This document shows, one piece after another, positions 27,369 to 36,185 of a stretch of DNA of 64,000 nt. The notes below the pieces were generated by a model that was not told the origin of the DNA, did not search any database, and saw only the letters and a list, made by a program, of their open reading frames with translations. The position numbers were made by a program, and so were the translations under genes. The DNA is taken from positions 1 through 64,000 of the forward strand of contig JAZUKH010000046.1 in the NCBI GenBank assembly GCA_045643185.1, written 5' to 3'. This DNA is from RGIG464 sp045643185. GTDB lineage: Bacteria; Myxococcota_A; Bradymonadia; UBA4248. How positions within the stretch are numbered: the stretch's first letter is position 1; every line of letters starts with the position of its first letter.

Positions 27369-28096
27369 ATATTAATTCTCCAGTCGATGCAATCCATTAG
27401 CTGAATAAGGTAGGATCCAGATAATGCGAATGTTAAGACCTGCTTCGTGTTAGCTTGGCGTCTTACTGCAGTTTTGTATGAAATCGAAGATAAACAACTG
27501 CTATAGCTCCAAAATCCTTTGGTGTATATTGATTTTAAGATCGTTTGTATGAAAATATTAGAAAATAAAAGCTTTTTTATAAGCGATGAACGTATTGTTA
27601 ACGGGTAGATGAGCATTTGATTGCTAAGTGCTGTTATCCTTACTTTGATTGGCTTTTCTTCGCTAATGGTTACCAATTTCATCATGGCCGCAAGCTTAGC
27701 ATGGTTTTCACCATATTTTAGTTGAGCTCCTGGTGTTTTGGATTGTATCAATTGGTAGCCTAAATCTTTAAATCCCATGCCTTGAGGCATGAATGACAAA
27801 ATCTCACTTACTCTGAATATGCCATGTTCAAAATTGCTAAAACATGGTATGTCGTTTGCCAATAAAGTAACTTCTTTTATATTATTGTCGTTAAAAATCT
27901 GATTGATAAAAGCCTCTTCAGAATACTCATTTAGTTTTTGTATGAAAATTTCTAATTCGTCTTTTGAAGCATTGTTGATAATGTTATTTATTTCTGGTTC
28001 GTTGGTTAAGAATTTATGCAAAAAATCGTCATAAAATTGAGAATTGTAGGCCTGATCGAGATTGTTAGTATTCGCATCTGGATATGTGTTATTCAT
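27365..28096 (-). CDS. Operon gene 2: probable winged-helix protein (243 aa)
   Basis: A 243-residue cytoplasmic protein. Residues about 87-170 run FRVSEILSF, GFKDLGYQLIQ, GENHAKLAAMMKLV and then 'KPIKVRITALSNQML'. This resembles the DNA-binding winged-helix layout of some restriction-associated proteins (a helix pair followed by 'LT.LG' wing), which is inference only. The C-terminus is helical with basic residues (SYKTAVRRQANTK). The start is 2 bp from the radical SAM stop and a gagg ribosome site is present. No known family is assigned. Confidence 0.5.
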   Translation of the reverse strand: MNNTYPDANTNNLDQAYNSQFYDDFLHKFLTNEPEINNIINNASKDELEIFIQKLNEYSEEAFINQIFNDNNIKEVTLLANDIPCFSNFEHGIFRVSEILSFMPQGMGFKDLGYQLIQSKTPGAQLKYGENHAKLAAMMKLVTISEEKPIKVRITALSNQMLIYPLTIRSSLIKKLLFSNIFIQTILKSIYTKGFWSYSSCLSSISYKTAVRRQANTKQVLTFALSGSYLIQLMDCIDWRINI

Positions 28097-28098
28097 TA

Positions 28099-29277
28099 CT
28101 AAACCTCATTATATCTCATGTCGAAATACTGCTTCGCTATTTGTGGATAGTCTCGCTCAATCTCGAGCAGAGCTTTCATTGAAGAACAGTAAGTACCTTG
28201 TGTTTTGTGAAGAGCCTGATTAGCTTCACAGAACTGGCGAAAACTCATTTTTTTGAGCATGTTTGGTTGGTTGCACCAGCGTGCGATGCTGACATATAAA
28301 CTTGAATATGGCGAGATTTTCCAGGGTGTTTCGTTTATATTCTGGTATCGCATGATATAGGGAAGACATTTATAGCGAAGAAGCAGTTCAATGCGTTTGA
28401 ATGCATTGGCAATATCCGTGGCATCGGTGCTTTTGAAGCCTACTAGTACATAGAATTTTACACTCGTTGATTGAGTATATTTTCGAATTAATTTCAGTTT
28501 TTGCTCGATAAGCTTATAATCTTCTACGTTATCGAAGGCGAACGTGAAGTCACCATCGTAGTGTGCGTTAAACAGCATTTCACATTTTTCTTCGGTGAGT
28601 ATGCGTTCGTCCAGGCCTTGTTTGAATTTAAAGGGTTTATTGGTGTCGATGAGCTTTTGGAGTAGCGTTTTCCATTTGGGATAACCGAGAAAATTGTCGT
28701 CTAAAAGGCAAATCTTTTTTAGGTTCTGGTCTAAAAACTCCTCCAAAGGACTATGTTCGAAAACATGGTCATATTTTTGATTCACGCAGAATGGACAGCG
28801 TCTGAAACAGCCTCTTGTCAAAAATCCAATCGAATAATTTGTGTATTCCTTGAATTGAGTCATGAATGATGACTTATTAAAGTTCTTCCCTTCTTTTAAT
28901 TTGGTTAATTCGGCCTTCTGGACTTCGTCGGCTATCCATGCGTCATAAAGATGATAATCTGGACAACAGTGTTCGATTTCTGGGAGGAGGTTAGGTGCTT
29001 TGTCGAAATAAAATCCAGTTCCACCAATAGAAACATTTTTATGTTTCGTCAGGTTGATGGGAAAGAGTGGATCTGTTCCAACAGGTGTGTCTGTAAATAC
29101 TTTGGAAACAAAGACATGCTCATAGGCCTCAAGATTTTTGTAGTCAAGTTTGAGTTCGACTGCTTTGCCTTGGGCTTTGTAGTATGCCGAGAGTTTTTCG
29201 CTTGCGAGATTGGGAAAGCGATGTTTATCGCGGGCGATCAGATCTGCATCAATGATGGCAATGGTCATGATAGCCAT
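28099..29277 (-). CDS. Operon gene 1: radical SAM protein
   Basis: A 392-residue radical SAM enzyme. C157, C161 and C164 in GCFRRCPFC form the CX3CX2C motif that binds the 4Fe-4S cluster and SAM. The N-terminal 110 residues (IAIIDADLIARDKHRFPNLA) resemble the Rossmann-like or B12-binding-like domain of some radical SAM families, although no B12 ligand DxHxxG is seen. The substrate is unknown. It lacks viperin features. It heads the operon, 2 bp from gene 2. The start could also be the ATG at 29268. AT-rich relative to the flanking genes. Confidence 0.85.
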   Translation of the reverse strand: MAIMTIAIIDADLIARDKHRFPNLASEKLSAYYKAQGKAVELKLDYKNLEAYEHVFVSKVFTDTPVGTDPLFPINLTKHKNVSIGGTGFYFDKAPNLLPEIEHCCPDYHLYDAWIADEVQKAELTKLKEGKNFNKSSFMTQFKEYTNYSIGFLTRGCFRRCPFCVNQKYDHVFEHSPLEEFLDQNLKKICLLDDNFLGYPKWKTLLQKLIDTNKPFKFKQGLDERILTEEKCEMLFNAHYDGDFTFAFDNVEDYKLIEQKLKLIRKYTQSTSVKFYVLVGFKSTDATDIANAFKRIELLLRYKCLPYIMRYQNINETPWKISPYSSLYVSIARWCNQPNMLKKMSFRQFCEANQALHKTQGTYCSSMKALLEIERDYPQIAKQYFDMRYNEV

Positions 29278-29318
29278 CCTTGATCCTGAAAAAGCTGGTT
29301 ATTTATGAATAATCTTCG

Positions 29319-29347
29319 CCCCCCCCCCCCCGGTCTGGCTAATTATA
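29319..29347 (-). promoter_or_regulatory. Operon promoter -10 and 13-base poly-G leader
   Basis: On the minus strand a perfect TATAAT (29342-29347) lies about 65 bp before the radical SAM start. No strong -35 is seen at 17 bp. The expected transcription start falls near 29335, directly before 13 consecutive G (C on the plus strand, 29319-29331). Such a tract at the start of a leader could vary in length and change expression. It could also be a sequencing or assembly artefact. Confidence 0.5.
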
Positions 29348-29696
29348 TTCGGTTTTCTCATTAGTATGTTTCCAGTGTCTAAATGTTCAGTTGATTTGGT
29401 TAGTTAAGTGCTTTCCTGTACGAAACAGTGTTTCTGTGTGCAATAGCTCAAGCTAGTTTAGTTGATCAGTTCTCGGTGATCAATGATTTTTTTCTCTTTT
29501 CACAAATTATGTGCATATATGTAATAAATGTGATCGCGCATCTGCGAATAGTCTGTCAGCAGAAATGTACTGCTTAAGATACGGAGTACAATTTTGGTGG
29601 GTATGCTATTCATTTGTTTGAAACAGATTCTGATACTTCACGTTTGGATATGAAAAAACTTGTCCCGAGAAGCCATGGACGACGCTCGCGTCGTCT
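29348..29696. other. AT-rich gap between operon and decayed hsdM
   Basis: About 350 bp with no supported reading frame, RNA or family. It shares the AT-rich character of the operon, and the -35 region of the operon would lie at its lower edge. Bases 29693-29718, at its right border, repeat at 31837-31862. Confidence 0.5.
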
Positions 29697-30287
29697 TTAG
29701 ATTTCGTGTTTTTCGACGAGCGTGCGGATGATGCAGGCGGGCGTGTAGAATTCACCGGCGTTTTGGCCTTCCTGACTGGTGAACTTAGAGAGGTAGTATT
29801 CATAGGTTCGCCCGAGCAAATCTTTGTCGTGCATCTGCGCGTTCATGTCGATATTGGTAAAGAGATTGATGACTTCGCCGAGTTTTCGTTTGTCAGAGTT
29901 CGGGGCGCGCAAAGTTCTTGGGCAGAATGCTGGCAAGTGAAGTGTTTTAGCCTTCGATGGAGGGCAAGGCCTGATCGATCGTCGTGCCGTTTGTCGCGTT
30001 GTGCGCATCGGTTGCAATGACTTTCTAGCGCGCATTTTCGGGCACAAAAAAACGTGCTCTGCTACGTATTCATCTCGATCTTCTTCAAACCCCTAACCCT
30101 CGCCTTCTTCGACGAGCTCCCGATATCGTGCTTCAAAGCGATCGCTGATGTGTTTTAGGAAGATGAGCCCGAGGATAACGGATTTATATTCAGCTGCATC
30201 GATGTTGCCGCGAAGATTGTCCGCCGCTTTCCAGAGTTTGTCTTCAAATCCAAGTTCTGTTGTTGAGGTTTGGGTTTTCTTTGCCAT
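29697..30287 (-). pseudogene. Remnant of type I restriction methyltransferase (hsdM)
   Basis: The N-terminal part starts with MAKKTQTSTTELGFEDKLWK and runs in frame to LVEEGEG, then meets a TAG stop. GFEEDRDEYVAEHV continues in the same frame after the stop. A frameshift follows, and the third piece reads LGEVINLFTNIDMN and LLGRTYEYYLSKF, then NAGEFYTPACIIRTLVE. These are HsdM landmarks in correct order. The SAM-binding and NPPF region, hsdS and hsdR are missing. The remnant ends inside a 26-bp repeat. Confidence 0.88.
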
Positions 30288-30584
30288 GGTTTTTGTTTTT
30301 GTAAATTGTAGGTTGTAGCCATCGAGCCCATCTTGCGTTCCGCTTCGACGGACCCGATTATTATTGTTATGGACAGTTTTATAGAGACTCAATAGCAGCG
30401 CCTTCCAGGCGCCTTTTTCGGGGATTGTTTTACTCCGGAGGCGGTCGCTACGCGCCCACCCCCGGTTATGCAAGACATCGGCTTCCAGCCGAATATCTAT
30501 GGCCATAACAATAATTGCTCATTGTAGTGTCGCCTTCGGTGTGCGCGAAGCGCAAATAATTGCTCATTGCTCATTGCTCATTGC
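30288..30584. other. Intergenic repeat-rich segment
   Basis: No gene is supported. A GC-rich patch (30420-30490) and the heptamer repeat ATTGCTC are present: once at 30513-30523, and as four units at 30559-30590 running into the end of the RhuM remnant. Confidence 0.5.
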
Positions 30585-30590
30585 TCATTG
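30559..30590. repeat. Heptamer tandem repeat (ATTGCTC)n
   Basis: Four consecutive ATTGCTC units plus ATTG. Related units stand at 30513-30523 and 30913-30935, so the RhuM remnant has these heptamers on both sides. Confidence 0.85.
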
Positions 30591-30896
30591 TAGTGTTGTT
30601 CGGTAGCCCACGGCGAGTATCGCTGGAAGGCTGTAAAACTTGTATCGATACGTTTTCCCGTCATCGGCAGTTTGTGCAAAAAATGCATAAACTGAATTTT
30701 CGTCGAGTTCGTGCTCGGAAAAGATGTTTTTAAGGTGCTTTGCGGCAACAGTTCGATCGATCCCAAACAACTGCCCAATCCCTTTTGGCGTGAGCCAAAC
30801 CTGATGATCCTGCACACGGACTTCGATGCCGTTTTCATCGTGTTCTCGCGTAAATTTCAGAAAGTCGGCGACCTGATTTCGGATGTATGGAAGAAG
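30585..30896 (-). pseudogene. RhuM-type (virulence RhuM family) N-terminal remnant
   Basis: The open frame reads YIRNQVADFLKFTRE, then VWLTPKGIGQLFGIDRTV and KHLKNIFSEHELDENSVYAF, then FYSLPAILAVGYR. This is the conserved N-terminal DNA-binding-like half of RhuM-family proteins. It stops abruptly after VGYR, within the heptamer repeats, so the C-terminal half is gone. The first residues are out of frame with the nearest ATG, suggesting a frameshift at the start as well. Confidence 0.78.
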
Positions 30897-31225
30897 CCAT
30901 GTTTATCTCCCGCTAATCATTGCTCATTGCTAATTCGACTTTTGCAAGCCGACTATTGTTATTATAGCACATAATACGCGTCATTTTCTGTCGCAATTCT
31001 TTAGCAGGATCGCCTTGAGCCGCAAAAATTTGCGGCTCTACGGCTCGCTGGCGGCGCTATTGCCTGCGTCGCTACGCTTGCCGATACGCCCTTTGTCGCC
31101 GGCAATCAGCTTCGCGAAGCTCGCGGATACGAACGCAGCCTCTGTCTTTACGCTAGATCGCCGCCCAGTCTGTGCGCATGCAGTCGTACAATCTGAATTA
31201 AAATCGACCTGAATAAACATCGTGA
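30897..31225. other. Intergenic segment with inverted repeats
   Basis: No gene is supported in about 330 bp. A heptamer repeat lies at 30913-30935. A perfect inverted repeat of 10-bp arms is at 31017-31038 (gagccgcaaa / tttgcggctc). A diverged relative of the palindromic element spans about 31060-31098 (ctattg ... ccgatacgcc). Confidence 0.55.
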
Positions 31226-31630
31226 TCATCTTATAAAGAACTTATAATAGTCGCTTTCCTGTGGATATTTCCATGGGTCTGTTCGATGATTGTAGTACAA
31301 ATTGCATTCTCTCCCTATAGATATTTTTGTGTTGGTAACATTAGATGTGTTCCATTTGTTCAGAGGTCTGTTAAATGCTGCTGCACCACTAAACATCTTC
31401 TGCATGTTTGTAACATTGGAAACGTCCCAATTGTTAATATCTGAGTTCATTTTTAAAGCGTCACTGAACATTTCGGACATATCCATGACGGCAGACAAAT
31501 CAGGAACGTCCTTTGCTTTAATTACTGCATTTTTAGTTTGAGCCATAAAATAATGCATGCTTCTCCATACGTTTGTTCCCCACTGGTCTACACTGAGAAG
31601 GGAACAATCATCGTCGTCGAATAGGCGCAT
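31226..31630 (-). pseudogene. BspA-type (DUF285) surface-protein fragment
   Basis: The 134-codon frame contains the DUF285 (BspA/Mycoplasma-type) repeat: MSEMFSDALKMNSDINNWDV, SNVTNMQKMFSGAAAFNRPL and NKWNTSNVTN. Complete proteins of this kind carry a signal peptide and many repeats. Here there are about two and a half repeats and no signal peptide, and the frame ends in unrelated sequence. The start is uncertain, as the frame is open upstream to 31699. Probably a fragment left by recombination. Confidence 0.7.
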
Positions 31631-31831
31631 CGAAGGTATGGTTCCAAGCAATACAAGCCGAACAAGTCGCGCAGTCTTGCATGTCGAAGGCACGAACAAA
31701 TCGCGTCCGCTCGCCCAATCTCAGCCTGCTTGCCTTCGGCTTGGCTACGGCTGAGATTTTGAGTTTCTGACCAGCCAAAGCTTCCAGGCTGAGTTGTCAC
31801 AAGTTGTGGGGCGCGGCGAGCAGTGCCATCT

Positions 31832-33362
31832 TTACACTTCGTGTTTTTCGACGATATAATCTTCAATATTGCGTTTTTCGTGCGAGAAATTTACGCCCAC
31901 CAGATACGTCGTTTTGTGTCCCAGGGTGAATGGAAGGACATAATCGTTATCTTTGATCTGATCGAGTGCAAGTTGGGCTGTTTTGTTGTATTTGAATTCA
32001 AAAATATATAAATAATTGCCAGTTTCCATGAGCAGATCGATGCGGCCATCAGCGATTTTATATTCTGCATGGACATAATATCCGGTCAGTGTTGCCAATA
32101 AATAGATAAAATTCTGGAAATGTAGTTCGCGATCGTAGCTGATATCGTATGGTGCACCAGCCAGAAGCACGGTGATGCGTTTCATAAACGCGTCAATATT
32201 ACCGGATTCAAGTTCCTTGGAGTGTGCTTTTACAATAGAATGGTACCAGATAATCTATAAATCCTTCTTCAACTTCGCGATTGGGAAATTTTAATGTATA
32301 TTCATCAAAATCCGGATCGTAATCTGATATGGTTAAATAACCAGTCTGATAAAGGATCGGAACGGGATCCTCGCTGTCGAAATCGATATTTTCCAAATTA
32401 CTTCCTTTGGTCGTAATTCCGTTAATTTCGTCGAATTGCCAGTGATTTTTATGAATCATTTTTGCCAGAATATCTGGTGTACCTGTCGCAAACCAGAATT
32501 TGCCAAAGCGAAGACTGTTAAAGGCACTGAGCAGGCTGAATGGATTATACATGCCCGGTCCCTCGGCAGTGAAATGATAGCCATCATAGAGTTCTTTTAG
32601 CTTCGATTTGGTCTTTTCAATCGAGATTTTCTGCTTTTGAGCGAGCGCTTCGATGTCATCTTCAAATTGCGTTAAAACTTCGTTTTCAGAAATGCCGCAA
32701 ATTGCAGAAAACTGTTCATCCAGAGAAATGTCTTGCAGGTTGTTGAGTTCACTGAAAACACTGAGTTTTCCCATTTTGCTCACACCGGTGATGAACACAA
32801 ATCGGATATGTGCGTCTTCGCTTTTCAGGTTGCCGTACAGCCCTCGCAAGGTCGTTCTGTGTTTTTCACGAAGCTCGGGATAGTCCATGGATTCGACGAT
32901 CGGTTTTTCGTATTCATCGATCAGGATGACGACTTTTTGGCCGGTCTTTTGGTGTATCGTTTGAATCAGGCGCTGAAAGCGGACGTTGAGTTCCAAATCA
33001 GCAGGTTCAAGGCCATATTGTTTTTCCCATTCATGAAACTGATAATTCAGTTTGGATCTAAGTTCGCCCTCTTCCGCATAATTCGCGCCGTTAAAATCGA
33101 TCCGCAAAACTGGATATTTGATCCAGTCGTGTTCGATCTGTGCCATGGCGAGCTGGTTGAACAGTTCTTTTTTTCCCTCGAAATAGGCTTGTAGCGTGGA
33201 CAGAAGCAGGCTTTTTCCGAATCGACGCGGGCGTGCAAGGAAATAGTAGCCTTTGTCCTTTGCGATTTCGTAAACCAAGTCCGTTTTATCGACGTAATAG
33301 AAACCGTCTTCACGAATATTTTCAAATGTTTGAATGCCGATCGGGTATTTTTTCTTAGCCAT
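31832..33362 (-). pseudogene. DUF1703-type AAA-ATPase/PD-(D/E)XK gene with a frameshift
   Basis: The first part (33362 to 32208) begins MAKKKYPIGIQTFENIREDG and has the AAA-ATPase-like domain with ARPRRFGKSLL as the P-loop equivalent and VVILIDEYEKPI as Walker B. It ends ...KSTLQGT at a stop. Removing one G of the GG at about 32219-32220 restores the frame (STLQELESGNIDAFMKR). It then continues into the PD-(D/E)XK nuclease-like end (GRIDLLM, then YIFEFKYN) to 31832. Either a one-base decay event or a sequence error. The family is common in gut anaerobes; its role is unclear. Confidence 0.85.
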
Positions 33363-33538
33363 AGTCAACCTCACAGGTGTGCACGCGCTACCAATCCGTA
33401 TTATAGCATACATTTTGTTGGTATTAGTACGTGGAGACGTGAGTCTCGAAGTTGAGACGTGCAGGTCATTTTGACCAAGCCAAGCCGCTAGGTTGAGGTG
33501 CACTACTGACTGGTGTGGGCAGCGTGCCATGGGGTTAT

Positions 33539-33634
33539 GGGCCCTGCCAGGTGAAGGGGTAGCGGCGTATTTTTTCCATGATGCCACGCAGCATCATGGG
33601 AAAAATAGCCGCGTAGGGGAAGGCCTTCCCCTTC
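33539..33634 (-). repeat. Dispersed palindromic element, copy D
   Basis: Arms gggccctgccaggtgaagg...gcggcgtatt and aatagccgcgtaggggaag flank the core tttttccatgatgc ... gcatcatgggaaaa, a 13-14 bp stem with one mismatch. It ends 4 bp before the stop of the next minus-strand gene. Confidence 0.9.
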
Positions 33635-33637
33635 ACA

Positions 33638-35533
33638 TTAATCAAAATCGATGATGTTGCGTGCTTTGAGGTTGCAGAGGATCTGAGCGGTTTCGGTCTG
33701 CGACCATGCGGAGAGTGAGAGGACGTCGTTGATGGAGACGACGCCGTCGATGAGTGAGAGGATGAAGCCGGCGTGTGCGTCGATATCGGTTCGGCGCGAG
33801 AGTTCAGCCATATTGATGCAGATGCGTGGTGTACGTGAGAGCGGATGAAGTTTTGAGAGTTCATCGGTCTCGAGTGTGCTTTTTCGTCCGCGTTGTTCGT
33901 CTTGAACGGGTGGTTTGGTTTGATCGGGATTGTAAGCCGCCTGTGGCGCGATCGGGTGAAGACCGACGGAGGTGGGACGGCAGTTTGCGTCACGGACTGC
34001 CTGCAGTTTGTTCATTGTGGGACGATAGTTGTCTTCGGAAGCTGGGAGAGGATTGACTTCTCCGGGACGTCGCAGGACAGCGGAATCGCGACGCGGTCGT
34101 GCGCCGATGCCATCGAGTGAAAGATTGGGCGGACGTTTTGTGTCGAGTTGTGAGTCGCGATTGAGTTTACCGAGGTTGCTCGCGGTGCGATTATTGATGT
34201 TGCTCGAGGATGGGTTGTTGATGCTGCTCGAATAGTTACTAAGGTTGCTCGAGGAGCGGTTATTATTGAAGCTGCTGGAACCGGCGAGTCGATTTTGAGG
34301 CCCGGTCTGTCTCAAGCTTTGGCTTGTGGTCGCGGGGGATGGTTCACGGGGGGCGCCTGAGGGGCCGAGCGGATGCTGATTTGGATTGAATTCGATGCTG
34401 CTGGAGGGGCGACGAATGCGTCCCGTGGGCGTTTTTGTCATGCTCGTGGGGTTTGGCGTGACGGTGTTTTCGAGCGAGTTGACATTGGTGCCGGGAATGT
34501 GCGTCGAGCCGTTAAAGACGTTGGCTTTTCCGGGGGCGGGCGTAGAGATATCGCCTGACGCGTTATCGGCCGTGAGGGGCGCGAGTTTGAAGTTGGGTGT
34601 GGGCTGCTGAGGTGCGTTCATTTTTCCGAACGGACCAGGCGTCATGGGTTGATCATCGATCGAGTTGATCGGCACGGCCGGTCGGAAGAGCGGCGTATTG
34701 GTATCACGGTGCAGATCGTTGATCTGATGTCTGTTCTGATTTGGTTTGAAGGGATTCTCTGCGACCTGGCGGATATCTTCGGTGTTTGAATCTCGCCGTG
34801 GGCGAGCCCAGTCTTCGGGGATACAATCGTGGACGTCCGAGGGGGAACGGGTAGTATCATGGTTATCGGGACGATTGTCAGAGAGGTTGACCCACAATTG
34901 CTGTCCCCCGGAGGCGAATCGTGTTTCCGCTTCTTTTGCACCGTTGATGTTGAGTGGATCGACGGGGGAAGCCGTGGTTTCATTGAGAGCGCGATTGAGC
35001 TGCAGGAGTCCTGGATGAGAATTTGCGGGTTTGAATGGGTATGAATTATCCGTATTGCTTTCTGGATCTTCGACATCGATATCGACATCGACTTGTGGCT
35101 GCGAGGTGAAATCGGGGTGTACGGTTGAATGATCCGGTGGGGTACTGAAGCAGAGGTGTGGTTTTCCACTTTGTGCGGCGCCAAAATGGCTATCGAAAGA
35201 AGCGTCGAGCGCATTCATGAAGTCGTCATCGCCGAAAGGCAGTCGTGAGTCGAGCGTGCGTTCGCTGGCGGCGAAGTCGCTGAAGCTTGAATCGATTTGA
35301 CTGGACGAACTGAGGGTTGCCGCAGCGGCGAGGAGGTTGTCGTAGTAAGCGTACATAGACAACGGCGCATCGTCAAACAGTCGAAGTGTGAGATCGAGCA
35401 ATTCTGTGATGTCGGCGCGTTTTTGGCGAAGTCTATCCGCTTCGTCGCGTGCGCGTTGGGAGTCACCACTGTAGTAAATTTCAACGATATTTTTGATGCA
35501 ATCCGGAATATCCCGGAGCGTATTAATCGCCAT
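33638..35533 (-). CDS. Ser/Asn-rich protein with a C-terminal small helical domain
   Basis: A 631-residue protein. Residues 1-90 are helical. The middle (about 90-530) is low-complexity Pro/Asn/Ser/Asp-rich, with SSNLSN and SSINNPSSSN repeats encoded by degenerate 27-30 bp tandem units (about 34190-34290). The last 60 residues (FILSLIDGVVSINDVLSLSA ... ILCNLKARNIIDFD) match a helical module seen at the ends of many Myxococcota regulatory proteins ('sllDG..tl.dll..s'). No signal peptide or enzyme motif, so probably cytoplasmic. Start ATG with gaggag upstream. Confidence 0.65.
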   Translation of the reverse strand: MAINTLRDIPDCIKNIVEIYYSGDSQRARDEADRLRQKRADITELLDLTLRLFDDAPLSMYAYYDNLLAAAATLSSSSQIDSSFSDFAASERTLDSRLPFGDDDFMNALDASFDSHFGAAQSGKPHLCFSTPPDHSTVHPDFTSQPQVDVDIDVEDPESNTDNSYPFKPANSHPGLLQLNRALNETTASPVDPLNINGAKEAETRFASGGQQLWVNLSDNRPDNHDTTRSPSDVHDCIPEDWARPRRDSNTEDIRQVAENPFKPNQNRHQINDLHRDTNTPLFRPAVPINSIDDQPMTPGPFGKMNAPQQPTPNFKLAPLTADNASGDISTPAPGKANVFNGSTHIPGTNVNSLENTVTPNPTSMTKTPTGRIRRPSSSIEFNPNQHPLGPSGAPREPSPATTSQSLRQTGPQNRLAGSSSFNNNRSSSNLSNYSSSINNPSSSNINNRTASNLGKLNRDSQLDTKRPPNLSLDGIGARPRRDSAVLRRPGEVNPLPASEDNYRPTMNKLQAVRDANCRPTSVGLHPIAPQAAYNPDQTKPPVQDEQRGRKSTLETDELSKLHPLSRTPRICINMAELSRRTDIDAHAGFILSLIDGVVSINDVLSLSAWSQTETAQILCNLKARNIIDFD

Positions 35534-35946
35534 TTTGAAGTTACTCCTCTCAGGCTTAAGACAGGAAATCTTCGTTATTATAGCAGAAATTTTACCGGAT
35601 GAGAAAGGATAGTTTTATTGAGTGGGTGGCATCATTAGATATAGCGAATATGGATCATGGGAAAAAATTTGGTGTGATGACGGCAAAAATCTGATAAGAT
35701 ACGAAGAAGTTTGTTCGGTGGGCGAAGTGGGTCCACTGGAATACGTTTTGACGTGGAAATGTTTGTTGAAGCGTGAACCACGGGCGAGTCGAGAATGTGA
35801 TTCGTCTGTCCACAGCATGTATTTATGTGGTGTGGAGAAGGTTTGTTGCCGATCGGAACATTACTTCATCATTTCAGGATAGAAGTTACGGAATCAGGTA
35901 TGGAGGCGAGTCCTTTTACCGGTTTTCTTTTGAGGAGTTCACTTTT
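35534..35946. other. Divergent intergenic region
   Basis: About 410 bp between the Ser/Asn-rich protein gene (minus) and a small plus-strand gene. A frame at 35622-35882 lacks a clear ribosome site and resembles nothing known. The region probably holds promoters for both sides; no clear hexamers were identified. Confidence 0.45.
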
Positions 35947-36171
35947 ATGGCAGAAAGAATAGTCTGGCAGTATTTTGTTTTGCGCCGTCACATTGATGAA
36001 ATGGGCAAAGTCGATTTCTTTAGAGGCGACACAAAAGATGCCTGCTGCGCGTCGAACGCGGATGAATCGGAAGTGCTTGGCATTTTTGGTCAGCACGGTT
36101 ACGAGCTTTGTAGCGTTCAGCAGCTCCGTACAGGCGATATCAAATATTACTTCAAACGTCCTGCAAACTAA
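35947..36171 (+). CDS. Small soluble protein (74 aa)
   Basis: A 74-residue protein, MAERIVWQYFVLRRHIDEMG to YYFKRPAN, with one CC pair. The pattern 'LNxxGxxGWELVS' of DUF4177-type small proteins is echoed by LGIFGQHGYELCSVQQL near residues 44-60, so it may belong to that fold. The ribosome site is gagg with suitable spacing. It lies 14 bp before rpoZ and is probably co-transcribed. Confidence 0.65.
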   Translation: MAERIVWQYFVLRRHIDEMGKVDFFRGDTKDACCASNADESEVLGIFGQHGYELCSVQQLRTGDIKYYFKRPAN

Positions 36172-36185
36172 TTTAAGGAGTTACA

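Noticed and set aside
28099..29277. Radical SAM gene as a prokaryotic viperin
   Set aside because: The N-terminal extension, length and the sequence around the cysteines do not match viperins.
30559..30590. Heptamer array as a CRISPR
   Set aside because: Units are seven bases with no spacers, and no cas genes are present.
33363..33587. N-terminal extension of the broken DUF1703 gene
   Set aside because: Its first residues are translated palindromic repeat sequence (copy D); the family start lies at 33362.
35622..35882. Possible 86-codon gene upstream of the small 74-residue gene
   Set aside because: No ribosome site or family; the next gene start has a far better signal.
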